Origin: an uncultured Corynebacterium sp.
GTDB lineage: Bacteria; Actinomycetota; Actinomycetes; Mycobacteriales; Mycobacteriaceae
Assembly: GCA_943914355.1 (NCBI GenBank)
Contig: CALUBS010000007.1
Span: forward strand, 1 to 64,000
DNA: 64,000 nt
Reading direction: 5' to 3'
Positions 40,971 through 49,680 of this stretch are shown here, piece after piece. Each line of letters starts with the position of its first letter. Positions within the stretch are counted from its first letter, which is position 1. The position numbers and the translations under genes were made by a program. Below the pieces are notes generated by a model that was not told the DNA's origin, did no database searches, and was given only the letters and a program-made list of their open reading frames with translations.

Positions 40971-43900
40971 ATGGCTTCTTACCTTGTGCATGGCCTTTGG
41001 CTGCCGGTTTCGGGGCTTGGTCTATGGATTGAGCAGGTAGAAGGACACAAGATTGTTATGCCTTCGGCCGTGCCAGAAGGGACGTTTCCGCAGGCAATTG
41101 ATGCCATCCTGGCTAAGAAATCCTTCCGGAACCGGGCGCGCGTATCACTACGGACTCCAAAGGGCAAAGACGTCTCGCTCATGGTGCCCATGGCCATGTT
41201 TGCCCCAGAAGAAGCAGTAGAAGCCCTAGCCCAGCTGGAATACCTAGACCATCATCCACCGGCATCGATTGCCCCGGATCTGCACTGGCTCATTCACGCA
41301 TATAGTGGCCTGAGCAAGTTTGTCCGCGCGGGCAGGGTGACGTTCCGGTTGGCGTACCAGGCCAACGAGTGGTTTCCCATGTGGCAGCTGGCCTCAGGTT
41401 TGGGTGAGCGCGGTTGGCTAGCAGAAATGATGGCCGCGGCCCCCGGGATTCTCCATATAAATAATAGAGCCCTTTCAGATGACCTCGCGGATGAACTGAC
41501 GCATTGGATTGCCAACCGGGAATTGCAGCCACTGCTTAATGAGCCCCGGCCCATGCCTTGGCACGACTTCGCCCGCGCATTGCTGACGACGGCCCCTATC
41601 CGCCGCGGCCGCGCGCAACTGCTGCGTGGGCTCAATGAATGGAAAAATTCCATTTACCAGGTGGAACTCCAACTCGTCTACATCGTGGAGGAACCGGAGG
41701 AACAGGATCCAGAAGATGCAGCGTGGCCGATTCGGGTGCGGGTACGCTCTGGAACGGATTCGCCGCGGCCGGTATCGGCGGACGAGCTGGATAGGGCGAG
41801 CATCGAGAAGCTGCGCGAAAACCACCGCAAGGCCGTGCATGCGGCACCGAGCCTGGGCCAGAGTACGCAATTTCCTCAGCCCGGCGACGGCGATTGGGAT
41901 GTCTACCTGGACACGGAACAGCTCACACAGTTTATTGCGCACGAGGTGCCCGAGCTGAAAAAGCGGGGCATTACCGTCATGCTGCCCAAATCGTGGGCGC
42001 AGATGGATACCAAGGCCAAGCTGGAAACCCGTGAGGCCCGGGACCCGGCCGAGGCCGCCACGAAGAAGCACATCGGCATGAATCAGCTCGTGGACTATAA
42101 CTGGCGCATGTCCGTGGGCGATGTGGAGCTTACTGAGTCCGAGATGGATGAGCTGGTCAATTCCAAGTCCGGCCTCATTCAGCTGCGCGGCAAGTGGGTG
42201 ATGGCCGATACCCAGGTTGTGTCCAAGGTTTCCTCTTATATGGAGGAGCTGGCGGATAAGTCCCGCGAGCGCGCCAAGAAGGAGCTCGAGCAGCTGGCGG
42301 CCTCGGCGGAGATGGCCAAAAAACTCAATGAGCCGGGATGGCAGCAGCTCATGGCGGAGGTCGAGCGTCGCCGCGCGGAGTTCAATGAGAAGAGTGAGCA
42401 CCAGGTCACGGTGGCGGAGCTGCGGGAGCTGGCGCTTGAGTCGATGGCCCAAGAGCCCATCGAATTTACCGGCAGCACATGGCATACCGCGTTGCTCGGC
42501 GGCATGGATACGGTTGCGCCTAAGCGCGTGGACATTCCGGAGACCGTGCATGCTGAGCTGCGCGAGTATCAGCGTACTGGCGTGGACTGGCTGTATTGGA
42601 TGTCGCGCAATAACATCGGTGCCGTGCTTGCCGATGACATGGGGCTCGGCAAAACACTCCAACTACTGTCCCTTTTGGCGGTGGAGAAGGAGCGCGGTGA
42701 ACAAACCGGACCCACCTTAGTAGTCGCACCGACTTCCGTGGTGGGTAACTGGGCTCGCGAGGCGCGTCGCTTCGTGCCGGATTTCGAGGTCATGGTGCAA
42801 CACGGCGCGGGGCGTCCGAGCGGGGAGAAGTTCCTCGAGGCCGCAGGAAAAGCAGATCTCGTCATTACTACCTATGGCACCGTGAGCCGGGACTTTAACC
42901 TCTTGGGCGAGGTGTCTTGGCAACGCGTGGTCCTCGATGAGGCGCAGGCCATTAAGAATTCGGCCACGCGTTCCTCCAAGGCGGTGCGATCGCTGCCCTC
43001 TGAGCACCGCGTGGCTCTGACTGGTACACCGGTGGAAAACCGGTTGTCAGAGATGCGCTCCATCTTGGACTTTTGCAACCCTGGAATCTTGGGCACGGCG
43101 TCCTTCTTCCGCAATCACTTCGCAAAGGCCATCGAGCGCAATAATGATGAAGAGATGTCCGAGCGCCTGCGCGCGCTGACCGCGCCTCTTATCCTGCGCC
43201 GCGTCAAGACCGATCCCAATATCATCGATGATCTGCCGGAAAAGTCCGAGCAGATTCTTACCGTATCCATGACCACAGAGCAGGCGGCTTTGTATAAGGC
43301 GCTGGTCAATGAGGTGAAGAAGAGCTTGGAGGATGCTACGGGCATCAGCAAGCGCGGCGTCGTCTTGGCCTCGCTGACGCGCATTAAGCAGATTTGCAAT
43401 CACCCAGCGCACTACCTGGGGGATGAGTCCCCAGTGGTTATCAAGGGCAAGCACCGCTCGGGCAAGGTGAAGGAGCTGATGCGGATTGTCGATGCCGCTA
43501 CCGAATCCGGCGAGCGCCTGCTGATCTTTACCCAGTACAAGGCCTTCGGGGATATCCTGCAGCCCTACCTGAGCGGGCAGCTGGGCCACGAGATTCCCTT
43601 CCTGCACGGCGGGGTGACGAAGAATAAGCGCGACCAAATGGTGGAGGACTTCCAAGCCGAGGATGGCCCACAGGCGATGATCCTTTCGCTCAAGGCGGGC
43701 GGCACGGGCCTCAACCTAACTGCGGCATCGATCGTGGTGCACATGGACCGCTGGTGGAACCCCGCGGTGGAAAACCAAGCCACGGACCGCGCCTTCCGCA
43801 TTGGTCAGCGCCGTAACGTGCAGGTGTATAAGATGATTACCGCTGGCACGTTGGAAGAATCCATTCAAGACATTTTGGATGGAAAGACGCAGCTGGCTGG

Positions 43901-43988
43901 TTCCGTCGTCGGCGAAGGCGAGGGCTGGCTCACGGAATTGGAGCCGGACCAGCTGGCAGAGCTCATGAGTTACCGGGGAAAGGAGTAA
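40971..43988 (+). CDS. SNF2-family helicase (HelZ type)
   Basis: A DNA-dependent ATPase of about 1,005 residues. The N-terminal 500 residues are family-specific (MASYLVHGLWLPVSGLGLW, then an Arg/Pro-rich region). The RecA-like domain 1 has ADDMGLGKTLQ (Walker A), then DEAQAIKNS (motif II) and ALTGTPVENRLSE (motif III). Domain 2 has GGTGLNLTAAS and the arginine-finger region TDRAFRIGQRRNVQVY. M. tuberculosis HelZ (Rv2101) is the likely relative. The frame opens at an ATG at 40959. I prefer 40971, because its product starts like the family and TATGCT lies 7 bases before it. The SWIM gene starts 4 bases after its stop. Confidence 0.9.
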   Translation: MASYLVHGLWLPVSGLGLWIEQVEGHKIVMPSAVPEGTFPQAIDAILAKKSFRNRARVSLRTPKGKDVSLMVPMAMFAPEEAVEALAQLEYLDHHPPASIAPDLHWLIHAYSGLSKFVRAGRVTFRLAYQANEWFPMWQLASGLGERGWLAEMMAAAPGILHINNRALSDDLADELTHWIANRELQPLLNEPRPMPWHDFARALLTTAPIRRGRAQLLRGLNEWKNSIYQVELQLVYIVEEPEEQDPEDAAWPIRVRVRSGTDSPRPVSADELDRASIEKLRENHRKAVHAAPSLGQSTQFPQPGDGDWDVYLDTEQLTQFIAHEVPELKKRGITVMLPKSWAQMDTKAKLETREARDPAEAATKKHIGMNQLVDYNWRMSVGDVELTESEMDELVNSKSGLIQLRGKWVMADTQVVSKVSSYMEELADKSRERAKKELEQLAASAEMAKKLNEPGWQQLMAEVERRRAEFNEKSEHQVTVAELRELALESMAQEPIEFTGSTWHTALLGGMDTVAPKRVDIPETVHAELREYQRTGVDWLYWMSRNNIGAVLADDMGLGKTLQLLSLLAVEKERGEQTGPTLVVAPTSVVGNWAREARRFVPDFEVMVQHGAGRPSGEKFLEAAGKADLVITTYGTVSRDFNLLGEVSWQRVVLDEAQAIKNSATRSSKAVRSLPSEHRVALTGTPVENRLSEMRSILDFCNPGILGTASFFRNHFAKAIERNNDEEMSERLRALTAPLILRRVKTDPNIIDDLPEKSEQILTVSMTTEQAALYKALVNEVKKSLEDATGISKRGVVLASLTRIKQICNHPAHYLGDESPVVIKGKHRSGKVKELMRIVDAATESGERLLIFTQYKAFGDILQPYLSGQLGHEIPFLHGGVTKNKRDQMVEDFQAEDGPQAMILSLKAGGTGLNLTAASIVVHMDRWWNPAVENQATDRAFRIGQRRNVQVYKMITAGTLEESIQDILDGKTQLAGSVVGEGEGWLTELEPDQLAELMSYRGKE

Positions 43989-43992
43989 GCGG

Positions 43993-44814
43993 ATGGCCGT
44001 TAAGGGCGATGACAATGTCATCTACGCAAACTTTGGTACCCGCAAGCGCGTGAGCACCCCGGATGAGGTCAACCATGTTGACCGCAGCGGGCGGCTACTG
44101 TCCAAGACCGCAGCCCGGATTTCTTCCTTTACCAGCCATGATGCGGACCGGGGACGGATTACCCGCGGGCGCCAGTACGCCGAAGGCGGTCACGTCGTTG
44201 GCTTGGAGATCCGCAACGGTGCCATCCATGGGCGCGTGGCCGGTTCCCAGAACGAGCCTTTTTCCGTACTCATCCAGCTGCCGTACCGCGATAATGACGA
44301 TATTGCGGCACTCGTCGGCCAATTCGCGCGCACGCCGAATTCCGTAGCGAATGCGCGCAAGGGCCTGTTGTCTGAGGAAGCGCTGGATACCTTGTTTGCC
44401 AGCGAGGTCGAAGATCTGCGGCTATCCTGCACCTGCCCGGATTCCGCGTATGCCTGCAAGCACATCGTGGCGGTGGGAGATAGGCTCGCCACCCGCGCGG
44501 ATGCGGATCCTGCCGTGATTTTCAATATGCGCGGGCTGGACTTTGCGCGCTTGGAAAAGGCCGTCATGGAGCAATCGCAGCAGGTCTCTCGAGAAAGCTT
44601 TGGAGCTAGCGATTTATCCGCGGAAGAAAAGAACGACGTGTTCTGGAATGGCCGCGAGATGCCTAAACTGCCGCACCCCAAGGTTGCCCCAGCGCTGGAA
44701 GATTCCGATCCGGACCTCTTGCGCAAGGCCCTGCGGGCCGTATCGCATACCAATATTGACCTCTTGCGGGCCGTGTCCGATATTGAAGACCTCTACTACC
44801 ACTTAACGCACTGA
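43993..44814 (+). CDS. SWIM zinc-finger protein
   Basis: A 273-residue protein with a SWIM zinc finger: C146, C148, C155 and H157 in LSCTCPDSAYACKHIVAV, the CxCx(n)CxH pattern. SWIM fingers bind DNA or partner proteins. They are found next to SNF2 helicases in bacteria and fused to them in others, which fits this position. The N-terminal 90 residues contain basic stretches (GRITRGRQYAEGGHV) and a small beta-rich region. The C-terminal 100 residues are helical and acidic. The ATG at 43993 follows AAAGGAG. It most likely works with the helicase; what substrate they act on is unknown. Confidence 0.88.
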   Translation: MAVKGDDNVIYANFGTRKRVSTPDEVNHVDRSGRLLSKTAARISSFTSHDADRGRITRGRQYAEGGHVVGLEIRNGAIHGRVAGSQNEPFSVLIQLPYRDNDDIAALVGQFARTPNSVANARKGLLSEEALDTLFASEVEDLRLSCTCPDSAYACKHIVAVGDRLATRADADPAVIFNMRGLDFARLEKAVMEQSQQVSRESFGASDLSAEEKNDVFWNGREMPKLPHPKVAPALEDSDPDLLRKALRAVSHTNIDLLRAVSDIEDLYYHLTH

Positions 44815-44816
44815 TT

Positions 44817-45932
44817 ATGATTGCAACGACCTTTATCCACACGTCCGACTTCCAGCTGGGAATGACCCGCTGGTTCTTGAAGGGGGAGGCGCAAGGTCGT
44901 TTCAACGATGACCGCGAGTCCGCCATCATGCACCTAGGCCAGCTCGCGGAGGAGGTCGGCGCGCAGTTCATCGTCGTGGCGGGCGATGTATTTGAACACA
45001 ATGCGCTCTCCCGGGAAATCTTGGCGCGCGCCACCGAGATGTTTAAGCGCTTGCCGGTGCCGGTGTATGTGCTGCCAGGAAACCACGATCCGCTGGTCGC
45101 GGACTCGGTATTTTATCGCACCAGCGCGGATAACGTGCACGTCATTGCGGATTCAGAACCCATCGCGGTGGGCAAGGGCGTGGAATTGGTGGGGGCACCG
45201 TACTTGTCCAAACGCGCCAACCACGATTTGGTGCGCCAGGCCTTGGAGCCGCTCGAACCCACTGAGGGAATCAGGATCGCCGTGGGCCATGGCCAGGTGG
45301 ATTCGCGTACTAGCGGGGGAGAGGCCGATACCATCGACTTGGAATTCGTAGAGCAGTGCTTGGAGCGCGGGGTGATTGATTATTTGGCGCTGGGCGATAC
45401 CCACTCGACGGCCAGCCTGGGAAAGACCGGCCGCGTCTGGTTCTCCGGTAGCCCGGAGACCACGGACTTTAAGGAATGCTCCACCGGTGGCGGCGAGGCT
45501 GATTCCGGGAACGCGTTGGTGGTAAGGATTGAGGGGGAGGACATAGACATCGATAAGCGCAGCATCGGGCGCTGGACGTTTGAGGCCCTCGATGCCTCCG
45601 TCAATTCCATCGAGGATGTCGAGCGCTTCCTGCGCAGCCTCGAGGAGTACCCGGATAAGGTGCGCACGGCGATTAAATACAGCCTGCAGGGCACCCTCGG
45701 CATCGCGGCGCACGCCCGGCTGCAGCGCGGGCTGGATGAGTTGGAGGCGGTCTTTGCCTCGCTGCGCCCGCGCGAGCGAACCATGGACCTGTTCTTGGAG
45801 CCTAGCGAAGACGAACTAGCCAACCTGGACATTTCCGGCTATGCCGCCGACGCCCTGCAAGAGCTGCTGGAAAACCGCGAGGATCCGGTGGCCCGCGACG
45901 CCGCCAATATGCTATTTCGCCTGGAGGGATAA
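44817..45932 (+). CDS. SbcD/YhaO-like metallophosphoesterase
   Basis: A 371-residue calcineurin-like phosphoesterase of the Mre11/SbcD/YhaO group. Motifs in order: HTSDFQLG (I), AGDVFEHN (II), LPGNHDPL (III), VGHGQVD (IV), and LALGDTHS (V). Two metal ligands differ from the canonical set. Motif I has Asp-x-Gln where most have Asp-x-His, and motif V has Gly-Asp-x-His instead of Gly-His-x-His. The other ligands remain, so metal binding is likely but altered. It starts two bases after the SWIM gene and its partner ATPase begins five bases after its stop, as sbcD and sbcC usually do. A DNA end-processing nuclease is the best guess. Confidence 0.87.
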   Translation: MIATTFIHTSDFQLGMTRWFLKGEAQGRFNDDRESAIMHLGQLAEEVGAQFIVVAGDVFEHNALSREILARATEMFKRLPVPVYVLPGNHDPLVADSVFYRTSADNVHVIADSEPIAVGKGVELVGAPYLSKRANHDLVRQALEPLEPTEGIRIAVGHGQVDSRTSGGEADTIDLEFVEQCLERGVIDYLALGDTHSTASLGKTGRVWFSGSPETTDFKECSTGGGEADSGNALVVRIEGEDIDIDKRSIGRWTFEALDASVNSIEDVERFLRSLEEYPDKVRTAIKYSLQGTLGIAAHARLQRGLDELEAVFASLRPRERTMDLFLEPSEDELANLDISGYAADALQELLENREDPVARDAANMLFRLEG

Positions 45933-45937
45933 ACCAC

Positions 45938-48526
45938 ATGCGCATCCACAGCTTAGAGATTAAAAACGTCCGCGGCATCGAGCACCTGGTTTTAGATGAT
46001 CTGCCAGAAACCGGGGTGGTGGTTATCCACGGCGAGAACGAGGCCGGTAAATCCACCATCGTGGAGGCCCTCGATGTGGTGCTGACGGAAAAGCACACGG
46101 CGCGCCCCAGCGGTATCCGGGATCTGCAGCCGGTGGGCAAGGACGTCTCACCGGAGGTCATCGCGGATATTTCGGTAGGGCAGTACCGCTTTCGCATTGC
46201 CAAGCGATGGCTGCAGAAGAAGTACTGCGAGCTGGCCATCTCTGCCCCGCGCCACGCGCAATATACCGGGCGCCAGGCCGATGACGAGCTGGAACAGATC
46301 TTAAGCCAGAACATGGATCGCCAGCTTCTCGATGTCCTCTTTATGCGCCAGGATGACTCCAATGACGCCATCTCCGCGGTGGGCATTCCGTCGCTGACGC
46401 AGGCCCTCGAGCAGCAGTCCGGCCTGGCAGAGGACGAGGTATCTGGCGATGATTCTCAGCTTTTGGGCAAGGTGGATAAGGAATATAAGCGCTACTACAC
46501 CGAAAAGACGGGCAAGGCGGCCGGCGAATACAAGAAGGCCCAGGACACTCTGGAGCGTGCCAAGCAGGAGCTGGAGGAAGCAACCGCTGCGGTGCGCGGG
46601 CTCGATTCCGTGGTGGAGCGCTACGAGCACCTGGAACGCCAGCAAGAAGAGGCCGAGGCGCAGCTTCCTGCGGCCCGCCAGGATCTCGCGCAGAAGCAGG
46701 CCGCCGCGGACGAGGCCGTAAAGGCCCAGCACCAGGTGGATGCGCACAAGGCCGAGCTCACCCGCGCCAAGGAGGATTTCCAACGCGCTAAGGACGCGCA
46801 ATCTAAGCGCCAGGAGATGGCCGAGGCACTCGACACCTCAGGCACCGCAAAGTCGAGCGCTGCGGATAAGCTTGCGACCGCCCGCGAGAAGGCCGCGGAG
46901 GAAAACGAGAAGAAAGAGGCGGTGGAAAAGAAGCTGGCCACCGCCAAAGAGGACTACGCCACCGCGCGCACAACGCTCAAGCAGGCGCGGCTGCATCAGG
47001 ACAAGGAGACCTTTCAGCGCCTGGATAAGCGCCTGCTCAAGGTAGAGGAACTGGCACGTGGCGTGGGGAAGGCTCAGGCGGAGATCGCCCAACGCGGGCG
47101 CGAGATGACCGCCGCGGATGTCGAGGAACTCCGCAAGGCGGATGCCGATCTCGGCTTGGCCAAGCGCCTGCACGATGCCACCGCCGCCAAGGTGGAATTT
47201 TCCGGGCCCGAGGGCGCGGAGATTGGGGTGGATGGGAAGCTGGTGGACATCGGCAAGCAGCCTGCAGTTGAGCTTGTCGATGGCCGCGAGATCACCATCG
47301 GCGATATCACCGCCCGCTTTGTGGCCGGTGCGTACTCTTCCGATAAGACCCAGCGCGAGGTGGATCAGGCCGAGACGCGCCTGCAGGAGCTTTTCGATGC
47401 CACCGGCGTGGCATCCATCGCCGCCGCCGAAGCTCTGTACAAGGCACACAGCGAGCAGAATGCCGGGTTGGATGCCGCCACGCGCAAGCTCGAGAGCGAG
47501 TTGGGGCCGGATGATTTGGGCGAACTGCGCGCCCAACACGCGGCGCTGAAGGAGAAGGTCGCCGGGCTCGATGATGCCCCGGTCATGGATTTATCCGCTG
47601 CAGAAGAAACGGAGGAAGAGGCGCGCGAGCTTGTCGATGCCCTCGACCGCGAGCTTATTCCCTTCCGCGATAGCCGCATCGCCCACGACGTGGTGCGCTT
47701 GGAGGCCGAGCTCGCGGCCGCCACCGAGAAGGCCGAGCGCGCCGAGCGCGAGCTGACCGAAGCGCGGGAGAAAACCTCCGATGCTGGTTTGGAAGGAGAA
47801 GCGGAGCGGCTGGGTGCGCTGGTAACCCGAATGCAGGAACAGCTATCTGAGATGGAGGCCGTGGACCTAGCCACCGCTCAGAGCTTGGTGGAGGGCGCGC
47901 AATCGCACCTGGAGTACCTGCAAAATCAGGTGCAAGATTCCAAGGTGGAACTGGGCAAGCTGTCGAGCGAGATTAATTATCACTCCGGCGCGGCAGAGCG
48001 CGAGCAGCAGGCGCAAGCGGAAGCAGAAATGGCGCAGGCAGTGCTAGAAAGCGTGAAAAAGCGCGCGCTGGCGGCACGCTACCTGCGCGAGCTGCTGCTC
48101 AAACACCGCGATGCCGCGCGCCAGCGTTATGCCGAGCCCTTCGTGGCGGCACTCGCCCAGCTGGCCCGCACCATCTACGGCGGGGACATCAGCTTTGAAC
48201 TGGCAGATGATCTTTCCGTCACCGCACGCACCCGCGATAATGAAACGGTGGCCATGACCAGCCTGTCTGGAGGCGCGCGCGAGCAGCTGGCCATCCTTAC
48301 CCGCTTTGCCATCGCGCGCTTGGTGGCGGGGGAGGAAACCGTGCCGGTCATCGTCGATGACGCGCTGGGTTCTACCGACGCGCACCGCCTGCAACTCATG
48401 TCCACTTTGTTCTCACAGGTAGGCCGCGAGAACCAGGTTTTGGTCTTTACCTGCATGCCGCAGCGCTATTCCCGGGTGCCTGGGCGCAGCGAGCGCGACA
48501 TCGCCACGCTGAAGGAGGTAATCTAG
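45938..48526 (+). CDS. SbcC/YhaN-like SMC ATPase without zinc hook
   Basis: An 862-residue ABC-type ATPase. The N-terminal half-site has Walker A GENEAGKST (about residues 33-41), as in YhaN. Two long coiled-coil arms follow (about 190-380 and 510-700), full of Glu/Lys/Ala. The C-terminal half-site has the signature LSGGAREQLAILTRFAIARL and Walker B VPVIVDDALGSTD. No CxxC zinc hook exists between the arms; the only cysteines are at KKYCEL and in TCMPQ near the end. Dimerisation must therefore differ from Rad50. The middle segment (residues 390-470) is a globular beta-rich insert. It forms a complex with the preceding phosphoesterase by analogy. Confidence 0.88.
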   Translation: MRIHSLEIKNVRGIEHLVLDDLPETGVVVIHGENEAGKSTIVEALDVVLTEKHTARPSGIRDLQPVGKDVSPEVIADISVGQYRFRIAKRWLQKKYCELAISAPRHAQYTGRQADDELEQILSQNMDRQLLDVLFMRQDDSNDAISAVGIPSLTQALEQQSGLAEDEVSGDDSQLLGKVDKEYKRYYTEKTGKAAGEYKKAQDTLERAKQELEEATAAVRGLDSVVERYEHLERQQEEAEAQLPAARQDLAQKQAAADEAVKAQHQVDAHKAELTRAKEDFQRAKDAQSKRQEMAEALDTSGTAKSSAADKLATAREKAAEENEKKEAVEKKLATAKEDYATARTTLKQARLHQDKETFQRLDKRLLKVEELARGVGKAQAEIAQRGREMTAADVEELRKADADLGLAKRLHDATAAKVEFSGPEGAEIGVDGKLVDIGKQPAVELVDGREITIGDITARFVAGAYSSDKTQREVDQAETRLQELFDATGVASIAAAEALYKAHSEQNAGLDAATRKLESELGPDDLGELRAQHAALKEKVAGLDDAPVMDLSAAEETEEEARELVDALDRELIPFRDSRIAHDVVRLEAELAAATEKAERAERELTEAREKTSDAGLEGEAERLGALVTRMQEQLSEMEAVDLATAQSLVEGAQSHLEYLQNQVQDSKVELGKLSSEINYHSGAAEREQQAQAEAEMAQAVLESVKKRALAARYLRELLLKHRDAARQRYAEPFVAALAQLARTIYGGDISFELADDLSVTARTRDNETVAMTSLSGGAREQLAILTRFAIARLVAGEETVPVIVDDALGSTDAHRLQLMSTLFSQVGRENQVLVFTCMPQRYSRVPGRSERDIATLKEVI

Positions 48527-48531
48527 TCCTT

Positions 48532-49038
48532 ATGTCTGAACAAACCCGCTGGTTAAACGATGATGAACAGGAGCTATGGCGCCTATTACTGGCCGCGACC
48601 CGCAAGATAGATAGGGGCATGGACGAGACGCTCAAGGCTGGCGGGGAGATCTCCGTCTCCGAGTTCGCGGTCTTGGTATCCCTTTCGGAAGCCCCAGATC
48701 AGCACCTGCGTTTGCGCGACCTGTGCACGGAGCTCGCCTGGGATCGCTCGCGCGCCTCCCACCAGGTCACCCGCATGGAAAAGCGCGGGCTCTTGGTTAA
48801 AGAAAAAACCACCGATGATGGCCGCGGGGTCAACGTGCATATCACGGAGGCAGGGCTCCACCACCTCGAGCGCGCGGCCCCCGAGCACGTGGAATCCGTC
48901 CGCCGTTTGGTCTTCGACCACCTCCACGAGGATGACGTTCCCGCACTCAAGCGCTTTTTCCATGGGGTATTGCAGGTCAATAACATCCCCGGCTATTCGG
49001 GATTCGTCCCGGATTCTTTATTGAATGGAGGAAAATAA
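48532..49038 (+). CDS. MarR-family regulator
   Basis: A 168-residue MarR-type repressor or activator. The winged helix-turn-helix covers about residues 40-100: ISVSEFAVLVSLSEAPDQHL, RLRDLCTELAWDRSRASHQVTRMEKRGL (recognition helix), then the wing EKTTDDGRGVNVHI. Flanking helices form the dimer interface. The ATG at 48532 comes five bases after the ATPase stop, so it is in the same transcript as the helicase-to-ATPase module and may control it. No ligand can be read from the sequence. Its stop overlaps the region just before the next small gene. Confidence 0.88.
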   Translation: MSEQTRWLNDDEQELWRLLLAATRKIDRGMDETLKAGGEISVSEFAVLVSLSEAPDQHLRLRDLCTELAWDRSRASHQVTRMEKRGLLVKEKTTDDGRGVNVHITEAGLHHLERAAPEHVESVRRLVFDHLHEDDVPALKRFFHGVLQVNNIPGYSGFVPDSLLNGGK

Positions 49039-49045
49039 TACCGCC

Positions 49046-49345
49046 ATGATGGGACAAGAACTTTTCGAGCACCCTAAAAAGCAGTATAAAACGTATGGCT
49101 TGACGGCCTTGGGCGAGCTGGGCCAGCGCATTGGTGATCCGGAGGCCTTTGCCGAGGATCGCGCCGATGCCGATCAGATTGCCGCGATGGAAGAAGCCTT
49201 AGAAGCCTATCCCGATTCCGCGGTGACCTTTGATGAGGATGCCGATGCCTGGATCATGGGCGCGGAAGAGGACATCGAGAAAATGTTCGCGGACCGCGAG
49301 GCGTTCCTCGAGGCTTTATTGAATGATGAAGATCCAGGGATCTAA
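49046..49345 (+). CDS. Small acidic hypothetical protein
   Basis: A 99-residue acidic protein starting MMGQELFEHPKKQYKTYGLT. A helical centre (EDRADADQIAAMEEALEAYP) is followed by VTFDEDADAWIMGAEEDI and another Glu/Asp-rich helix. I do not recognise it. GGAGG at 49028-49032 lies 13 bases before the ATG at 49046, longer than usual. The frame also opens at an ATG at 49025, inside the MarR gene, which has no ribosome site. It is probably co-transcribed with the marR gene. Confidence 0.6.
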   Translation: MMGQELFEHPKKQYKTYGLTALGELGQRIGDPEAFAEDRADADQIAAMEEALEAYPDSAVTFDEDADAWIMGAEEDIEKMFADREAFLEALLNDEDPGI

Positions 49346-49417
49346 TGCCACCGCGGAGACCATAAACTGTTAAGATACTTTTAGTTAATCTTCGGTGAAG
49401 CGAGAGGTTTTATCATT

Positions 49418-49621
49418 ATGAACGAGCGCGAGGCTCAAGAACAACGCGAGGCGGCGGCCCGCCAGCAATCCGAGGGCTGGGTTTCCGTTTTTGTCCAGTG
49501 GATCCCCTGCATGCTGCTAGCCCTAGTGCTGGTTGGCGCCATGTTCTTTGGCATGTACTACATCGAGCACGGCACCTTGGATATCACCCAGCCGATCACC
49601 AACGAATTCATCGTTGAGTAA
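49418..49621 (+). CDS. Small single-helix membrane protein
   Basis: A 67-residue protein with one membrane helix at about residues 24-48 (VFVQWIPCMLLALVLVGAMFFG). A charged N-terminal part (MNEREAQEQREAAARQQ) is probably cytoplasmic, and a short tail (HGTLDITQPITNEFIVE) lies outside. The ATG follows GCGAGAGG at 14 bases. A strong terminator sits 20 bases after the stop. Function unknown. Confidence 0.65.
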   Translation: MNEREAQEQREAAARQQSEGWVSVFVQWIPCMLLALVLVGAMFFGMYYIEHGTLDITQPITNEFIVE

Positions 49622-49639
49622 TCCTGCGCAGTAGAACAA

Positions 49640-49680
49640 TCCGGCCTCCCCTTAGAAAGTGGGAGGCCGGACTTATTTTT
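49640..49680. terminator. Terminator between the small membrane gene and the ABC permease
   Basis: TCCGGCCTCCC (49640-49650) and GGGAGGCCGGA (49661-49671) form an 11-base stem, followed on the plus strand by CTTATTTTT. It stops the plus-strand transcript and may also act on the convergent ABC genes. Confidence 0.85.
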
